5,200 nt of DNA, taken from contig MHWZ01000013.1 in NCBI GenBank assembly GCA_001825475.1, forward strand, positions 1-5,200. The letters are read 5' to 3'. This document shows positions 4,720 to 5,200 of the stretch, one piece after another; within the stretch, counting starts at the first letter, position 1; each line of letters begins with the position of its first letter. Below the pieces are notes generated by a model, which saw only the letters and a program-made list of their open reading frames with translations, was not told the DNA's origin and did not search any database. Origin of the DNA: Candidatus Zambryskibacteria bacterium RIFOXYD2_FULL_43_10. Lineage in GTDB: Bacteria > Patescibacteriota > Minisyncoccia > Phycocordibacterales > Zambryskibacteraceae. The translations under genes were made by a program, and so were the position numbers.

Positions 4720-5200
4720 TTATGAGAATGTCGCTTGACCGTCAGGAGAATTTAACCAATTAATTGTATTGGGATCTCCTCCGACCAAAATATCTCCTCT
4801 AAGAGTGGCTATATCATTAGGATCAAGTTCTGCAGTCATGCGCCTTAACATCGAGGGGGTATAAGCGGAAACAATTGTTGGGTTTCTCAACCCCGCCCCA
4901 GTCATAGGTATTCTGTTTACTTCTTTGGCGCTAAGTCTCATTAATGCTTGTTGCGCGTTTACTATGTTACCAGCCGCAATTGCCGCGTTAACTGGAGCTT
5001 GTCGAGCTGTGGTAAATGCAGTTTTTTGAGCTTGAGTGAAGTTGTCGCTGTCATGAATAGCATCAGCCTGAGTCGATTTCATATGAGTAGTAAGATCTGG
5101 GTTCGCCAGGTAGGCTGCGGGTAATTTTTGGACGTCATCATTCGATAATCTTCTGACATTATTTCTAACGGTCGCAATTGCAGCAGGAGTACCGGTTGTC
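4720..5200 (-). CDS. C-terminal part of a helical repeat protein (5' end outside window)
   Basis: The frame is open from the window edge to the TAA at 4722-4720, giving about 160 visible residues. An ATG at 5082 could start a 120-residue protein, but the 39 codons before it continue the same repeat pattern, so I take the gene as entering from outside. Two copies of a motif R-L-S-x-x-[DE]-V-x-[KR]-[LI]-P are visible, about 71 residues apart (RLSNDDVQKLP and RLSAKEVNRIP). Each is followed by an NP and more helices, and each is preceded by an AAIA-containing helix. The end, after DPNDIATLRGDIL, is DPNTINWLNSPDGQATFS. It is rich in Ala, Asn and Thr and polar, with no membrane segment in the visible part. 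I do not recognise the family or function. It sits three bases before the 263-residue gene, so they are likely in one operon. Confidence 0.7.
   Translation of the reverse strand, partial: TTGTPAAIATVRNNVRRLSNDDVQKLPAAYLANPDLTTHMKSTQADAIHDSDNFTQAQKTAFTTARQAPVNAAIAAGNIVNAQQALMRLSAKEVNRIPMTGAGLRNPTIVSAYTPSMLRRMTAELDPNDIATLRGDILVGGDPNTINWLNSPDGQATFS

Overview
The window reads as one strand of a bacterial chromosome: every convincing gene is on the minus strand. The trio PrgI-family membrane protein, TraC-like (VirB4 N-terminal-like) protein and VirB4 ATPase, together with small acidic helical proteins with proline-rich tails and starts lacking Shine-Dalgarno sequences, is most like a member of the Candidate Phyla Radiation (Patescibacteria, for example a parcubacterium). 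This taxonomic call is inference from gene content and style; no rRNA or other marker gene is present. Stops used are TAA, TAG and one TGA, with no in-frame TGA inside the recognised genes.

Layout in the direction of transcription (right to left). At 5200-4720 is the C-terminal part of a helical repeat protein that enters from outside the window. Three bases later, at 4716-3925, is a 263-residue protein with an N-terminal helical domain, a charged coiled coil and a Pro/Thr tail. A 112-base gap (3924-3813) holds a cluster of overlapping inverted repeats, then a good sigma70-type promoter and a 12-base palindrome touching the next start codon. At 3812-3277 lies a RelB/DinJ-like antitoxin and RelE/YafQ-like toxin pair sharing one base. 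A 74-base AT-rich gap (3276-3203) with a probable extended -10 promoter leads into a tight run: a 183-residue protein (3202-2651), PrgI (2641-2207), TraC-like protein (2192-1554) and VirB4 (1551 to beyond base 1), with gaps of 9, 14 and 2 bases.

Working together: the last four genes look like one transcription unit for the inner-membrane and ATPase core of a type IV secretion or conjugation-like machine. PrgI supplies the small two-helix membrane component, VirB4 the motor, and the TraC-like protein an additional VirB4-N-terminal-like subunit. The 183- and 263-residue proteins align without gaps over residues 15-98 and appear to carry the same uncharacterised domain, so the 263-residue gene and perhaps the repeat protein upstream may belong to the same system, with the toxin-antitoxin pair sitting between the two. 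The most interesting leads are this shared domain, a coding heptamer repeat in which loss of one unit would switch the protein tail to another open frame, the roughly 71-residue repeat in the rightmost protein, and the inverted-repeat cluster before the toxin-antitoxin operon.
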